From assembly GCF_007830265.1 (NCBI RefSeq), contig NZ_VLKE01000001.1, positions 2,046,001-2,110,000 on the forward strand: a stretch of 64,000 bases of DNA. Reading direction: 5' to 3'. The DNA comes from Micromonospora olivasterospora (lineage in GTDB: Bacteria; Actinomycetota; Actinomycetes; Mycobacteriales; Micromonosporaceae). Under the pieces are notes generated by a model. That model saw nothing but the letters and a program-made list of their open reading frames with translations, did no database searches and was not told the origin of the DNA. A program made the position numbers and the translations under genes. Below are positions 46,744 through 57,365 of the stretch, piece after piece; positions within the stretch are counted from its first letter, which is position 1, and the number at the start of each line of letters is the position of its first letter.

Positions 46744-47418
46744 TCAGCGGGGGATGATCAGGGCCATCGCCTCGGCCCGGGACTTCGGATCGCGCTGGAG
46801 CGTGCCCCGTACCGCCGAGGTGATGGTCTTCGCCCCGGCCTTCTGGATGCCGCGCATCGCCATGCACATGTGCTCGCACTCCAGCACGACCACGACGCCG
46901 CGCGGGGCCAGCCGGTCCATGAGCAGGTCGGCGATCTGCGAGGTGAGCCGCTCCTGCACCTGCGGGCGGCGGGCGAAGACCTCGACGAGCCGGGCCAGCT
47001 TGGACAGCCCGGTGATCCGGCCGTCGGGCCCGGGAATGTAGCCGATGTGCGCGCTGCCCCGGAACGGGAGGAGGTGGTGCTCGCAGAGGCTCATCACGTC
47101 GATGTCCCGGACGAGCACCAACTCCTCGTGGTTGGCCTCGAAGGTGGTGCTGAGCACCTGCGCCGGGTCGACCCGCAGCCCGGCGAACAGCTCGGCGTAC
47201 GCGCGGGCCACCCGGGCCGGGGTCTTGACGAGCCCGTCGCGGTCGGGGTCCTCCCCGACCGCGATCAGGATCTCGCGAACGGCCTTCTCGATCCGGGCCA
47301 GGTCGACGGACTCCTCCACCGGGCGCCCGGTCAGCCTGCCGTTGACCAGGCGCGCGGCCAGATAGTCCAACTCGTCAATGTCGGGCTCGGTGGACGAGGC
47401 GGCGAGCGCCCCGTCCAC
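46744..47418 (-). CDS. folE: GTP cyclohydrolase I
   Basis: FolE makes dihydroneopterin triphosphate from GTP, the first step of folate synthesis. Conserved segments are [18 protein letters not shown], the zinc and active-site motif [43 protein letters not shown] and [15 protein letters not shown]. The start is unclear: the first standard codon in a suitable place is the GTG at 47418 (224 aa). Homology-like sequence (LSTESTAGQ) extends to a CTG at 47445 that would overlap the ftsH stop by four bases. It follows ftsH on the same strand. The other fol genes lie 13 kb away beyond the T4SS-like locus. Confidence 0.94.
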   Translation of the reverse strand: MDGALAASSTEPDIDELDYLAARLVNGRLTGRPVEESVDLARIEKAVREILIAVGEDPDRDGLVKTPARVARAYAELFAGLRVDPAQVLSTTFEANHEELVLVRDIDVMSLCEHHLLPFRGSAHIGYIPGPDGRITGLSKLARLVEVFARRPQVQERLTSQIADLLMDRLAPRGVVVVLECEHMCMAMRGIQKAGAKTITSAVRGTLQRDPKSRAEAMALIIPR

Positions 47419-47441
47419 CTGCCCGGCTGTCGATTCCGTGC

Positions 47442-49451
<2,010 letters not shown>

Positions 49452-49897
49452 ACTGTCGTCGGGCGAAGAACGCCCGCATCCTCCTGATCGACGTCCTGAC
49501 CGTCTTCATTGGCTGTCGCCGCCGTGGCGGCGGCCGGAGCCGCCGTGCGGGCCGGCCTCGACCCCGGGCGCGTCACTGCCGCGCCACGGTCATTCGACGG
49601 TACACCGTGTGCGCGAGATGTGAGCTTGCGAGCCCAGCAGTTACGCGCACGGCGAACCGGGACGGCCGGCGTGCCGGGAGCTCCGCACCCGACCATCCGA
49701 CCGCCCGGTCACGCGGTTCGAGGGGTCGGGCGTGGAGAGAGCCTCCACGGCACCAGCCCCTACGGTAGTCCGGTTCGCTGAGAGCGCGCTGAACGTCCGC
49801 TTGACGAGAGCCGGCGCGAGCCGCGTCCAGCCTGCTCGCGGCCGCACCGGCCGGGGTCACGGACGCGCCGGTCGCGCTCACGGCCGTGTCGTCCGGC
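49452..49897. other. 446-bp interval between hpt and ftsH
   Basis: Expected to hold the ftsH promoter on the minus strand. I see no gene with coding character, no tRNA and no strong hairpin. Short direct repeats of CGGCCG-type words occur near 49840-49900. Confidence 0.4.
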
Positions 49898-50473
49898 TCA
49901 CGCGCGTGCGTAGACCTCGGGCTTGAGCACGCCCACGTAGGGCAGCTCGCGGTAGCGCTCGCCGAAGTCGAGGCCGTAACCGACGACGAACTCGGTCGGG
50001 ATGTCGAACCCGACGTACTTCACCGGCACCTGCACCTTGACCGCGTCCGGCTTGCGGAACAGGGCGACGACCTCGACGCTGGCGGCCGACCGGGACTCCA
50101 GGTAGCGCAGCAGCCAGGACAGGGTCAGCCCGGAGTCGACGATGTCCTCGACGACCACCACGTGCCGGCCGGCGATGTCCCGGTCCAGGTCCTTGAGGAT
50201 CCGCACCACGCCCGAGGAGGTGGTGCCCTGACCGTACGAGGAGACGGCCATGAACTCCAGCTCGGCGGGCGGGCCCTGCCGCCCGAGCGCCCGCGCGAAG
50301 TCGGCCATGAACATGACCGCGCCCTTGAGCACGCAGACGAGCAGGAGGCCGTCCTCGACGTGCGCATAGTCCGCCGAGATCTGCTTGGCCAGCTCCGCGG
50401 TCTTCTCGCGGATCTGCGCCTCCGAAATGATCACGTGGTCGATGTCGGCGTCGTACCAGGAGCCGTCAGCCAT
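49898..50473 (-). CDS. hpt: hypoxanthine phosphoribosyltransferase
   Basis: Salvages hypoxanthine and guanine using PRPP. The 191-aa protein has the PRPP-binding motif [17 protein letters not shown], the flexible loop [11 protein letters not shown] and [21 protein letters not shown], with the C-terminal [21 protein letters not shown]. The ATG at 50473 is the usual start ([15 protein letters not shown]). It lies upstream of ftsH as in other actinobacteria. Normally tilS is directly upstream, but here about 2 kb with a regulator and a gene remnant are inserted. Confidence 0.96.
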   Translation of the reverse strand: MADGSWYDADIDHVIISEAQIREKTAELAKQISADYAHVEDGLLLVCVLKGAVMFMADFARALGRQGPPAELEFMAVSSYGQGTTSSGVVRILKDLDRDIAGRHVVVVEDIVDSGLTLSWLLRYLESRSAASVEVVALFRKPDAVKVQVPVKYVGFDIPTEFVVGYGLDFGERYRELPYVGVLKPEVYARA

Positions 50474-50574
50474 GGCTCCTAGCCTGCCGTACGCCGGATG
50501 CCCCCTGTCGGCGGGGCCGCCCCTTTCGGCGCGTCCCCGCCCCGGATTTTTCAGCACGAACGGCGTGAATCGGG

Positions 50575-50712
50575 TCAGCAGGTGCGGGACCGCCATCGCC
50601 GACCCTCCTCGGTGGGTTTCCAGTCCGCCGAGTCCCTGGTGTCGGCGGCGAGGCCGGCCGCCGAGGCGGCGGCGAGAAGAAGCAGGAAGAGCAGGAGCAG
50701 CAGGAGTTCCAT
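50575..50712 (-). CDS. 45-aa poly-leucine membrane peptide
   Basis: An open frame encodes [18 protein letters not shown] as a membrane helix, followed by a hydrophilic tail with [17 protein letters not shown]. The tail motif (Asp-rich, D-W-K/Q-P) recurs in short actinobacterial membrane proteins, so a real gene is plausible. There is no strong ribosome-binding site. It is divergent from the AraC-type regulator gene 150 bp away. Confidence 0.45.
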   Translation of the reverse strand: MELLLLLLFLLLLAAASAAGLAADTRDSADWKPTEEGRRWRSRTC

Positions 50713-50863
50713 GGCGGCGCTCGCTTTCGCGTTGTTTTCTACGGTTTTCGCCGCCGGTGCGCACCGGACTGCACCCAGTCTGCGCGGCATCCTGACCGCC
50801 GGACAGTGGCAGCAATGCCAGAGGGCATCGATTTTCTGCCAGTCGTCGGGTTACCCTCGTCAC

Positions 50864-51829
50864 ATGCTGCGCTCGGTCGCCGTCCTCGCCCTGGACCAGG
50901 TCGCCGCGTTCGAGCTGGGGGTGCTCGCCGAGGTCTTCGGCACCGACCGCACGGCCGACGGCTTCCCCGGCTACCGGTTCGACGTCTGCACCGTCGACGG
51001 CGGCCCGGTGCGGACCAACTCCGGGTTCCACCTCACCCCGCACTCCGACCTCGGGCCGATCGAGGACGCCGACCTGGTGGCCGTACCCGCCCACGGGAGC
51101 AACGATGCCGCCACGCCACCGCCGGTCCTGGACGCGCTGCGCCGGGCCGCCGCCCGGGGCGCGTACGTGATGAGCGTCTGCTCCGGCGCGTTCGTGCTCG
51201 GCGAGGCCGGCCTGCTCGACGACCGGGAGTGCACCACCCACTGGCGGCACGTCGACGAACTGCAGCGCCGCACCCCCCGGGCGCGGGTGTGCTGCAACTC
51301 ACTCTACGTGGCCGACGGCCGGCTGCTCACCAGCGCGGGCACGGCGGCCGGCATCGACGCCTGCCTGCACCTGGTACGCCAGGAGCACGGCTCGGCCACC
51401 GCGACCCGGCTGGCCCGCCGGATGGTCGTCCCGCCGCACCGTGACGGCGGCCAGTCCCAGTACGTCGAGGCGCCCATCCCGAAGGCCCCCGAGGCGCCGA
51501 CACTGGAGCCGGTGCTCGCCTGGCTGATGGGGCGGCTGGACCGGCCGGTGACCGTGGACGAGCTGGCCGCCCGGGCGGGAATGTCGCCGCGCACCTTCGC
51601 CCGCCGGTTCCGCGCCGAGACGGGGACCACCCCGCACGACTGGCTGACCAACCAGCGGGTCCTGCTGGCCCGGCGGCTGCTGGAGGAGACCGGGCTGAGC
51701 GTGGAGAGCGTCGCCGGCCGGGCCGGCTTCGGCGACGCGGCGGCGCTGCGGCACCACTTCACCCGCCGGGTCGGCACCACCCCGAACGCCTACCGGACCA
51801 CCTTCCGCGACCGCGTCGGCGCCCACTGA
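50864..51829 (+). CDS. GlxA-family transcriptional regulator (DJ-1/PfpI plus AraC)
   Basis: A 321-aa regulator. The N-terminal DJ-1/PfpI-like domain ([23 protein letters not shown]) includes the nucleophile-elbow-like [17 protein letters not shown]. The C-terminal AraC domain has two helix-turn-helix motifs ([31 protein letters not shown] and [21 protein letters not shown], at about residues 233-300). Such proteins often control amine or amino acid catabolism; the target here is unknown. The ATG at 50864 follows a short leader. A poly-leucine peptide gene and hpt lie divergently. Confidence 0.92.
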   Translation: MLRSVAVLALDQVAAFELGVLAEVFGTDRTADGFPGYRFDVCTVDGGPVRTNSGFHLTPHSDLGPIEDADLVAVPAHGSNDAATPPPVLDALRRAAARGAYVMSVCSGAFVLGEAGLLDDRECTTHWRHVDELQRRTPRARVCCNSLYVADGRLLTSAGTAAGIDACLHLVRQEHGSATATRLARRMVVPPHRDGGQSQYVEAPIPKAPEAPTLEPVLAWLMGRLDRPVTVDELAARAGMSPRTFARRFRAETGTTPHDWLTNQRVLLARRLLEETGLSVESVAGRAGFGDAAALRHHFTRRVGTTPNAYRTTFRDRVGAH

Positions 51830-51836
51830 AAGCCTC

Positions 51837-51859
51837 GACCCGACCCGGCAGCTCGGGTC
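51837..51859. terminator. hairpin after the regulator gene
   Basis: GACCCGA (51837-51843) pairs with TCGGGTC (51853-51859) eight bases after the regulator stop codon. It overlaps the stop of the facing remnant by two bases. Confidence 0.45.
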
Positions 51860-52323
51860 AGCAGCCGACGGCGGCGCCGTCCACCCGGGGCTCGGTGCCT
51901 GCCACGTAGCCGCCCGCCGGCGACCGCCACACCGCCTGCCCGTACCCGAAGACCGAGGGCTCGTCGGCGACGGTGACCTCGTGCCCCCGGGCGCGCAGCC
52001 CCGCGACCAGCCCGGGCTCGGCCGCCAGCTCCGGCTCGACGAGCAGCGACCGGCCGGCGTGCCAGAACCAGCGCGGGGCGGCCAGCGCGGCCTGCGGATC
52101 AAGCCCGCCGTCGAGGGTCGCCGAGACGAGCTGGACGTGCCCCTGCGGCTGCATGTGCCCGCCCATCACCCCGAACGGGCCGACGGGCTCGCCGTCGCGC
52201 GTCAGGAAGCCGGGGATGATCGTGTGGTACCGCGAGCGCGGCCAGGCCGGCCGCGGCGGCCAGGGGGTGGCTCGTGGCCACCGCGCCGTTCGGGGCGTGG
52301 AGCGGCTGTCGGGGGTGCGCCAT
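51858..52323 (-). pseudogene. ggt: gamma-glutamyltransferase remnant with internal deletion
   Basis: Two pieces of a gamma-glutamyltransferase remain. The first about 30 codons (start ATG 52323: MAHPRQPLHAPNGAVATSHPL and AAAAGLAAL) match the N-terminus of the actinobacterial enzyme. They join, in a different frame near 52235, to the C-terminal 130 residues (YHTIIPGFLTRDGEPVGPFG, VMGGHMQPQGHVQLVSATLDGG, ending DGAAVGC). The central part, including the nucleophilic Thr region, is absent, a loss of roughly 350-400 codons judged from usual family length. It cannot encode an active enzyme. A REP-like repeat lies directly upstream. Confidence 0.8.
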
Positions 52324-52372
52324 CCGCCATGTCTACCGCGCGGCACACCGGGAGGGGAGCCCGCGCCGGCAC

Positions 52373-52458
52373 GAACCCCGCGATGTCGGCGACGTGGCGG
52401 GGTTCCAGCCCCGGCGACGCCACCATGTCGGCGACGTGGCGGCATTCCAACCCCGGCG
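52373..52458. repeat. REP-like palindrome with 34-bp direct repeat
   Basis: GAACCCCGCGATGTCG (52373-52388) pairs with CGACGTGGCGGGGTTC (52390-52405) at 14 of 16 positions. A 34-bp segment beginning ATGTCGGCGACGTGGCGG occurs at 52383-52416 and again at 52425-52458 with three differences. It is placed between tilS and the ggt remnant. Confidence 0.7.
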
Positions 52459-52463
52459 GGGCG

Positions 52464-53642
52464 CTACCGCCCGTCGTCGGCGACCAGCCGGCCGGCGCGG
52501 CGGGCCACCTGGATCCCGCCGGGGAGGTGGGCGGCCCCCTGCCCGCGCCAGTCGGTGACCAGGGCGTCGAGGGCGACGACGTGCCGGTGCGACAGTGCGG
52601 CGGGCGACGCGCCGAGTTCCCGGGCCCAGGCGTGCAGCACCCGGGACCGGACCGCCGGCGCCAACCCGGCCAGCGCCACGACCGAGAGCCCGCCCCCGTG
52701 GGCTCGCACCCCTGCCGGCAGGCCGCTGCCGGCCAGCGGCGCCGACGCCGGACGGACCAGTCTCCCGAGGGCGTCCGACGGTGGGACGGGCACCGCATCG
52801 CGTCCGCCGTCGCCGCCCGAGCCGTCGATCACCTCGTCACCAGCCAGGGCGGCCAGATTCCCGAGGGCATCCGACGGCGGGACCGGTGCCGCGTCACCCG
52901 CCAGGGCGGCGGCGGCCAGATCGTCGAGGGCGGCGGCATCGGCGGCCACCAGCCGGGCGGTGCGCGCCAGGTTGTCCACCACCCCGGGGCCGAGCGCCCG
53001 GACCAGCGCGGGCAGCGCTTCGGCGCGGACCCGGGCGCGGGCGTACGAGGGGTCGGTGTTGTGCGGGTCCTCCCACGGCGTCAGCCCGAGCGCCGCACAC
53101 GCCTTGCGGGTCTGCTCCCGGCCGACGTCGAGCAGGGGGCGCAGCAGCGGCACCCCGGCCAGGTCCCGCCGGGGCGGCATCCCGGCCAGCCCGCGCGGGC
53201 CGGCGCCCCGGGCGAGCGCGAGCAGCACCGTCTCCGCCTGGTCGTCCCGGGTGTGCCCGGTGAGCAGCGCGGCGGCCCCGTGCCGCCGGGCCGCCTCGGC
53301 CAGCGCCTGGTAGCGAGCCTGGCGGGCGGCCGCCTCCGGGCCGCCCGGGCGGCCGGCGACCTCGACGCGTACCGCCTCGACCGGCGCGAACCCGGTCGCC
53401 GCGGCCCAGGCCGCGACATCGGCGGCCCGCCGGTCCGAGCCGGCCTGGAGGCCGTGGTCGACGGTGACCAGGCCCGCCCGGCGGCCGAGCCGGGGCGCGA
53501 CGAACGCGGTGGCGGCGGCCAGGGCGAGCGAGTCGGCCCCGCCCGAGCAGGCGACGAGCACCGGGCCGTCCCCGGTCAGCCCGGTCAGCGCCCGGCGGAC
53601 GGCGGCCCGCAGCGCGGCGACCGGCGGGGCGAGCGCGGCCAT
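52464..53642 (-). CDS. tilS: tRNA(Ile)-lysidine synthase
   Basis: TilS attaches lysine to C34 of tRNA-Ile(CAU) so that it reads AUA. The PP-loop motif is VLVACSGGADSLALAAA (about residues 28-44), and further N-type ATPase-family segments are LLTGHTRDDQAETVLLALARG and RPLLDVGREQTRKACAALGL. The 392-aa protein is longer than typical actinobacterial TilS (around 330) partly because the segment PVPPSDALG occurs twice within a Gly/Asp-rich insertion near residues 255-295. It lies ten bases after the metalloprotease gene. Confidence 0.95.
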   Translation of the reverse strand: MAALAPPVAALRAAVRRALTGLTGDGPVLVACSGGADSLALAAATAFVAPRLGRRAGLVTVDHGLQAGSDRRAADVAAWAAATGFAPVEAVRVEVAGRPGGPEAAARQARYQALAEAARRHGAAALLTGHTRDDQAETVLLALARGAGPRGLAGMPPRRDLAGVPLLRPLLDVGREQTRKACAALGLTPWEDPHNTDPSYARARVRAEALPALVRALGPGVVDNLARTARLVAADAAALDDLAAAALAGDAAPVPPSDALGNLAALAGDEVIDGSGGDGGRDAVPVPPSDALGRLVRPASAPLAGSGLPAGVRAHGGGLSVVALAGLAPAVRSRVLHAWARELGASPAALSHRHVVALDALVTDWRGQGAAHLPGGIQVARRAGRLVADDGR

Positions 53643-53652
53643 CGGCGTACGG

Positions 53653-54720
53653 TCAGCCGACGGTCGGGGTGGCGCCGGTGGGCCCGTGCACCCGGGCCAC
53701 CCAGGCGTCCGGGTCGCCCAACTCCTCCAGCCGGGGCAGGGTGAGCGGCGAGCCGAAGATCTTGTTGAAGCCGTCCATGCCGACCCGCTCGACGACGCCG
53801 TGGACGAACTTGCGGCCCTCGGCGTACTGGCGCATCTTGACCTCGATGCCGAGCAACCGGCGGACCGCCTTCTCGAGCGGGTTGCCCGCCTCCCGGCGCC
53901 GGTTGAACGCGGCCCGGATGCGCTCGACGCTCGGGATCACCTGCGGCCCGACGCCGTCCATCACGAACTCGGCGTGCCCCTCCAGCAGCGTCATCAGCGC
54001 GGTGAGCCGATCCAGCACGGCCCGCTGGGCGGGGGTCTGCACGAGATCCAGCACGCTGGTCCGGCTCTCCGGATCCCGGATGGCGTCCGAGAGGGTGCCG
54101 ACGCCCCGGCGCAGCCGCTCCAGCAGGTGCTCGCCGCCCTGCGAGGCGTCCACGAACGCCTGCACCTCGCCGAGGAAGTACGCCCGCACCCAGGGCACGG
54201 CGGTGAACTGCGTCCGGTGGGTCACCTCGTGCAGGCAGACCCAGAGCCGGAAGTCGCGCGGGTCGGCCTCCAGCTTCCGCTCGACCTCGACGATGTTCGG
54301 GGCGACCAGCAGCAGCTGGCCCGGGTCACCGGAGAAGACCTCGTACTGGCCGAGGACCCGGCCGGAGAGGTACGCCAGCACGGTGCCCGCCTGCGCCCCG
54401 GTCAGCCGGGAGCCGATCGCCTCGGTGAGCGGGCCGGGCCGCTTGTCGCCGGAGAGCCGGCTGACCAGCGGGCCGATGACCTCGCGCAGGCCGGCGATGT
54501 TGGCCGCCGCCCAGTCCCGCCGGTCCACCACCCGCACGGGCGGGTGCGCGACCTGGGAACGCAGCCCCGTGTAGTCGGCCACGTGCCCGGCCGCCTCGTC
54601 GGTGAGCCGCCGCAGCTCGGAAACCACCTCGGTGGCCTCCGCGTACGACACCCGGGGCCCCGACTTACCCAGCGCCCCCGCGGTCGCGGCGGCCAGATCC
54701 CAGTCCACGAACTGCGCCAT
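53653..54720 (-). CDS. zinc-dependent metalloprotease (DUF2342 family)
   Basis: A 355-aa protein of the DUF2342 family, sometimes labelled F420-biosynthesis-associated. The putative zinc motif is LHEVTHRTQF (HExxH) and a second conserved acidic region is LLEGHAEFVMDGVG, with the conserved ending VHGVVERVGMDGFNKIFGSP. There is no signal peptide. The ATG at 54720 (MAQFVDWDLAAATA) is the better start than one nine codons upstream. In actinobacteria it sits beside tilS and dacB, as here. Substrate unknown. Confidence 0.88.
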   Translation of the reverse strand: MAQFVDWDLAAATAGALGKSGPRVSYAEATEVVSELRRLTDEAAGHVADYTGLRSQVAHPPVRVVDRRDWAAANIAGLREVIGPLVSRLSGDKRPGPLTEAIGSRLTGAQAGTVLAYLSGRVLGQYEVFSGDPGQLLLVAPNIVEVERKLEADPRDFRLWVCLHEVTHRTQFTAVPWVRAYFLGEVQAFVDASQGGEHLLERLRRGVGTLSDAIRDPESRTSVLDLVQTPAQRAVLDRLTALMTLLEGHAEFVMDGVGPQVIPSVERIRAAFNRRREAGNPLEKAVRRLLGIEVKMRQYAEGRKFVHGVVERVGMDGFNKIFGSPLTLPRLEELGDPDAWVARVHGPTGATPTVG

Positions 54721-54812
54721 GGACCCACCGTACCCGCGTCGGAACACCCCGGCCGCCGACGATCAGGCGCATACCGCCCGCAACCGCCACCAACCGGCCG
54801 CGAGGGCGGCGG

Positions 54813-56582
54813 TCAGCGGCAGCCGCAGCCGGCGAGGGCGGAGGCGATGCGGTCGAGGGCCTGGCGCGTCTCGTCCGTGGTGCCGGCGGGGGCCTGGTCG
54901 GTGAGCACGGCGAAGCTGAGCAGCCGGCCGTCCCTGGTGGTGACGAGCCCGGCGATGGCGTGGACGCCGGTCAGCGTCCCGGTCTTCGCCCGCACCACAC
55001 CGGCCCCGGCCTTCGTCTCCGTCGCCTGGTACCGCCCGTCCAGGGTGCCGGACCAGGCGGCGACCGGCAGGCCGCCGAAGACGGCGGCCAACTCCGGGTG
55101 GCTGCCGTTGCCGGCCAGCGCGATCAGGTCGGTCAGCAGGGACGGGCTGATCCGGTTGTTCCGGGACAGCCCGCTGGCGTCGGAGAGGCTGATCTCGTCG
55201 GCCGGCAGGCCCAGCTCGCCGATCACGGCGTCCATCGCCGCCGCGCCGCCCGCGAACGACCCCGGCTGGTTGCGGGCCAGCGCCACCTGCCGGGCCAGCG
55301 CCTCGGCGATCACGTTGTCGGAATCGCTGATCATGATGTCGACCAGCCGGATCAGCGGCAGCGACTCCACCCGGCCCAACTCGGCGCCGGGCGTGGCGGC
55401 GCCGGCCGGGCCCCGTTGGTCGCGGGCGCCTTGCCCCGCTTCACCTCGGCGGCGTCCCCCGAGAGCCCGAGCAGCCTGGCGAACGCACGCCCGGCGGTCA
55501 GGTCCGGCTGCGGCGACCGCTCGGCCCACCCGTGCGAGTCGTCGAAGTTCTTCCGGGCATCCTCCGGGTCCGTGCGCGCGCCGTCCGTCATCAGCGCGGT
55601 GATCGCCGCGCCGAAGCCACCGGTCGGGATGTCGGAGTCCCAACCCGGCCCGTACACGGGGCCGGGGAAGAGCGAGGAGTCGACGGTGACCTTGGTCGGC
55701 TCCGCGCCGCCGAGGGCGTGCTTCACCTGCTCGGCCAGGTCGTCGAGGCGGGCGGCGCCCGGGTAGAAGCCGTCGCCGTCCACCGCCAGGGTGGGATCGC
55801 CGCCACCCACGAGCACCACCTCGCCGGGCGCGGCGCCGGCCACCGCCCGCGTCGGGATGCGGTAGCTGGGGCCCCGGGCGGCCAGCACGGTCACCGCGGT
55901 CGCCAGCTTGGTCACCGAGGCGGGCACCGTGCCGTCGTCACCGCCCCGGGTGTAGAGGGAGTCGCCGTTCGCCACGTCCGCCACCGACACGTTGACCCGG
56001 TCGCCCAGCTCGGGGGCCCGGACCAGGGGGTCGAGCGCGGCGCGTACCCCGTCGGGGGTGGGCGCCGGCGCGGCCGGGTCCGCGGCGGCGAGCACCGGCA
56101 CGGGGGCGGGCTCCGCGGCGTCGGCGGTCGCCTTCGGGTCAGCGCCGCCCCCGCCGAGCCAGCCGGCCACCGGGCCGGGCCGGACCACGGCCAGCCCGGC
56201 CCCGACCAGGGCGAGCAGCAGCACCACGGCCAGTACGGCCAGCGGGAGCCGGCGGCGCCGTCGGGCGGGCGCCGGGGGAGGCCGGGCGGCGGCCCGGCCT
56301 GGGGAACGGCCGACGTCGGGGGCGGGACGTCCACCGGGATGCGCGAGGAGGCGGTGAGGTCGGCGGCCGCCGGGCTGGTCGGGGCCGCCACGGGGGCGGC
56401 GGCGGCAGGTCGCCCGGCGCGGTCAGGGCACCGCCCGCGGACGCCGCGGCGGCCGGATCGGGCGTACGGGGCAGATGCGCCCCGGGCACCGGAAACCGGC
56501 CGTTGACGCGTCCGGACGGCGAGCGCCCGTTCTGCCGTCCGTCAAGACCCTCCGGGCGGTAGTGTGAATCTTCCCTCCCCAC
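54813..56582 (-). pseudogene. dacB: D-alanyl-D-alanine carboxypeptidase (S13), frame broken by missing bases
   Basis: A penicillin-binding protein of the DacB type acting on peptidoglycan outside the membrane. All three active-site motifs are present: SVTK, SDN in MISDSDNVIAEAL, and KTG in VRAKTGTLTG. The gene starts at the GTG at 56582 after GGAGGAGGGGG. A disordered Pro-rich N-terminus of about 100 residues is followed by a membrane anchor (LAVLAVVLLLALVGAGLAVV). Three single C deletions (in the G-runs at 56392-56396, 56274-56278 and 55408-55410 on the plus strand) must be restored to read it through. This pattern suggests sequence errors and an intact gene in the organism. Confidence 0.8.
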
Positions 56583-56735
56583 GGCCCCCTCCTCCCCGTG
56601 CGGAAACAGCTTGGGTGACACTACTTCGGTCCGAACACTATGCGGCGGCCGGAGCCCGCGGGTGCATTCACCCGTACGGGGGGCGGCGTCACTGGTTTCC
56701 GTTAGCCAGCGTGGGCAAACGAGGGAGCGTGGGAA

Positions 56736-57242
56736 ATGGATTTCGACGTCACGGTTGAGATCCCCAAGGGTCACCGGAACAAGTACGAGGTGGACCACGT
56801 GACCGGTCGCATCCGGCTGGACCGCACCCTCTTCACGTCCACCCAGTACCCGGCGGACTACGGGTTCATCGAGGGCACCCTGGGCGAGGACGGCGACCCG
56901 TTGGACGCTCTCGTGCTGGTCCCCGAGCCCACCTTCCCGGGCTGCCTCATCCGCTGCCGCACCATCGGCATGTTCCGGATGACCGACGAGAAGGGCGGCG
57001 ACGACAAGGTCCTCTGCGTGCCCTACGAGGACCCGCGCCAGGAGCACCTGCGCGACATCCACCACCTGGGCGAGTTCGACCGGCTGGAGATCCAGCACTT
57101 CTTCGAGGTGTACAAGGACCTGGAGCCGGGCAAGTCGGTCGAGGGCGCGACCTGGGTCGGCCGGGTCGAGGCCGAGGCCGAGATCCGGGCGTCCTACCAG
57201 CGCGCCAAGGAGGCCGAGGAGCGCGGCGAGTCCGCGCACTGA
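56736..57242 (+). CDS. ppa: inorganic pyrophosphatase
   Basis: Hydrolyses pyrophosphate in the cytoplasm. The 168-aa protein begins [20 protein letters not shown]. It has the family-I active-site motif [10 protein letters not shown] with two of the metal-binding Asp residues, plus [18 protein letters not shown] and [13 protein letters not shown]. The start has GAGGGAG upstream. The end of the coding sequence, including the stop codon, is copied almost three times in tandem (57218-57308), so translation ends at the first copy. It is convergent with eccD. Confidence 0.97.
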   Translation: MDFDVTVEIPKGHRNKYEVDHVTGRIRLDRTLFTSTQYPADYGFIEGTLGEDGDPLDALVLVPEPTFPGCLIRCRTIGMFRMTDEKGGDDKVLCVPYEDPRQEHLRDIHHLGEFDRLEIQHFFEVYKDLEPGKSVEGATWVGRVEAEAEIRASYQRAKEAEERGESAH

Positions 57243-57308
57243 ACCCAGCGGGAGCGCGGCGAGTCCGCGCACTGAACCCAGCGGGAGCGCGGCGAGTCCG
57301 CGCACTGA
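57218..57308. repeat. 33-bp tandem repeat of the ppa 3' end
   Basis: A 33-bp unit starting GGAGCGCGGCGAGTCC occurs at 57218-57250, 57251-57283 and partly at 57284-57308. The first copy encodes the last residues (ERGESAH) and stop of ppa. The unit is eleven codons long. Confidence 0.9.
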
Positions 57309-57323
57309 AACCAAACGACGTCG

Positions 57324-57365
57324 ACGGGCCCGGGGGCCGCTCAGCCGAGCAGCCCCCGGGCCCGT
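57324..57365. terminator. strong hairpin between ppa and eccD
   Basis: A perfect 14-bp stem (57324-57337 with 57352-57365) is followed after one mismatch by GCTC/GAGC and a four-base loop. The right half lies within the last codons of eccD. It can end transcripts from both sides. Confidence 0.75.
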
